From: JANQTF01 sp036835375
GTDB lineage: Bacteria; Bacteroidota; Bacteroidia; J057
Direction of reading: 5' to 3'
Assembly (NCBI GenBank): GCA_036835375.1
Contig: DAITMB010000182.1
Location: forward strand, 1-7,400
Length of the DNA: 7,400 bases
The position numbers were made by a program, and so were the translations under genes. The notes beneath the pieces were generated by a model. The model had not been told where the DNA came from. It did not search any database and saw nothing but the letters and a program-made list of their open reading frames with translations. Below are positions 6,470 to 7,400 of this stretch, in pieces (position 1 is the stretch's first letter; the number at the start of each line of letters is the position of its first letter).

Positions 6470-7400
6470 ATGGCTAATCCGCATGACCACAACAATGATG
6501 AGATGGCTAAACTTCTCTATGCGATCGAGAAGCGGACAACCCCTGCGCTAATCATCGCAGAGATCGAATCTCTTCAGTTGAAGGAATACGTTGCCAATCG
6601 CATACGCTTTGAGAGTAGCCAGCCTTTTGAGCATCATCAGGTGGATGTGTCACAGATCGGACCTCAGTCGTTGGCTACGTGGCTAGTAGATCAATTTGGG
6701 AAGTATTCCGGTCAAGGCACACCCATCCATTCGATCATTCATCTTACAGGCTTTCAGTATTGCCTAGAAAAGAACGGCCAATTTTTTCCCGAACTCAATT
6801 TTGAGCGCGAGGTGATTTTCCGGGATGTGCCCGGCATTCTCATTTTTTATGTGAGTCCCTATTTCCGGGAAAGGATGCAAACTGATGCCCCCGACTTTTG
6901 GGATTGGGTGGTGTATTGGTTTGTATTTCATGAAACCAAACAGGGATCTTTTACAGATGAAAAGGAATGGGAAACCTATTTTGGTCAGGTTCAACAGTTA
7001 TTATCTCCCCTGGAACCCAAATCAAAAGGGTTTCATGACGAGGAGTCTGAGAAAATGATTGAGGTTTATGAAAATATCCAAAAACTGGAACAAGAGTCCA
7101 GAGATGATCCCAATTATTGGCAGCTTTTACTTCCATTGATTCTCAAATCAGGCCATTACGAAACAAAATATTATCGGTATCACGAAGCAGTCAAGGAGTT
7201 TGTTAAAGCAAAAGCGATCCTTCAAAGGCTCATTCCCTATTCGCCCATATACAGAGAAAAACTTGGGGATGTGCTAATGGATCTTGGCCACAGTTATTTG
7301 CGAATGAACAACCATCAAGCGGCAGAAGAGGCTTATGAGGAGGCATTAAGCTATTTACCCGACAACAAAAAAAAGGATGTTTTCCATCAAAAAGGGGTGA
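6470..7400 (+). CDS. Degenerate P-loop (inactive STAND-like) domain plus TPR protein, cut by the right edge
   Basis: The frame is open from ATG 6470 to the window end, giving 310 residues so far. It starts 11 bases after the ATPase stop, so the two are probably co-transcribed and co-translated. Residues 25-153 show an alternating strand/helix layout: PALIIAEIES, then HSIIHLTGF, then GILIFYVSPYF. ELNFERE lies at 108-114 and DAPDFWDW at 139-146. No GxxxxGK[ST] is present. The LNxxRE and APDFWxW signatures match my recollection of inactive STAND-type NTPase modules, so I infer a domain that has lost nucleotide hydrolysis. From about 213 the protein is helical. One tetratricopeptide repeat fits the consensus at 266-299 (Leu272, Gly273, Tyr276, Ala285, Tyr289, Ala292, Pro297), and another seems to begin at about 300. 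A scaffold or sensor partner of the ATPase is likely. ATG at 6503 is an alternative start. Any C-terminal effector domain lies outside the window. Confidence 0.88.
   Translation, partial: MANPHDHNNDEMAKLLYAIEKRTTPALIIAEIESLQLKEYVANRIRFESSQPFEHHQVDVSQIGPQSLATWLVDQFGKYSGQGTPIHSIIHLTGFQYCLEKNGQFFPELNFEREVIFRDVPGILIFYVSPYFRERMQTDAPDFWDWVVYWFVFHETKQGSFTDEKEWETYFGQVQQLLSPLEPKSKGFHDEESEKMIEVYENIQKLEQESRDDPNYWQLLLPLILKSGHYETKYYRYHEAVKEFVKAKAILQRLIPYSPIYREKLGDVLMDLGHSYLRMNNHQAAEEAYEEALSYLPDNKKKDVFHQKGV

Overview
The window looks like chromosomal DNA from a member of the Bacteroidota. This is inferred from the style of the phosphoenolpyruvate carboxylase (PEPC), the near absence of Shine-Dalgarno sequences, and short secreted proteins with a small-residue/Gln signal cleavage site. 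Nothing here fixes a genus. It holds six protein-coding genes, four on the minus strand and two on the plus strand. I see no RNA genes, CRISPR array or insertion sequence.

Left part (1-2741, minus): a nearly complete phosphoenolpyruvate carboxylase gene (ppc). It starts at about 2741 and runs off the left edge, missing only its last few codons. It is open over 913 codons and carries the classic PEPC motifs in the right order. One arginine expected in the active-site glycine loop reads as threonine.

Middle part (2890-4558, minus): two AT-richer genes, a four-helix small membrane protein and a secreted serine hydrolase of the class C beta-lactamase/penicillin-binding-protein fold. Next comes a GC-rich gene (4707-5102, minus) for an exported protein. 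It has an intact signal peptide but appears cut off at its 3' end. Hand counts of G+C give about 56% in ppc (961-1320), 42% in the membrane gene (2941-3240), 42% in the hydrolase (3961-4320), 58% in the truncated gene (4741-5100) and 45% in the ATPase gene (5461-5700). The window is therefore a mosaic.

Right part (5121-7400, plus): a two-gene unit. The first gene encodes a P-loop ATPase with a clear Walker A, a DGSEK Walker B-like strand and a GGSPRELL motif. Eleven bases later a second gene starts and leaves the window. Its N-terminal half looks like a P-loop domain that has lost its Walker A, and tetratricopeptide repeats follow. This pair is the best candidate for an uncharacterised system: an active ATPase next to a degenerate STAND-like/TPR scaffold, an arrangement reminiscent of prokaryotic conflict or signalling systems. 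That role is inference; any effector would lie beyond the right edge.
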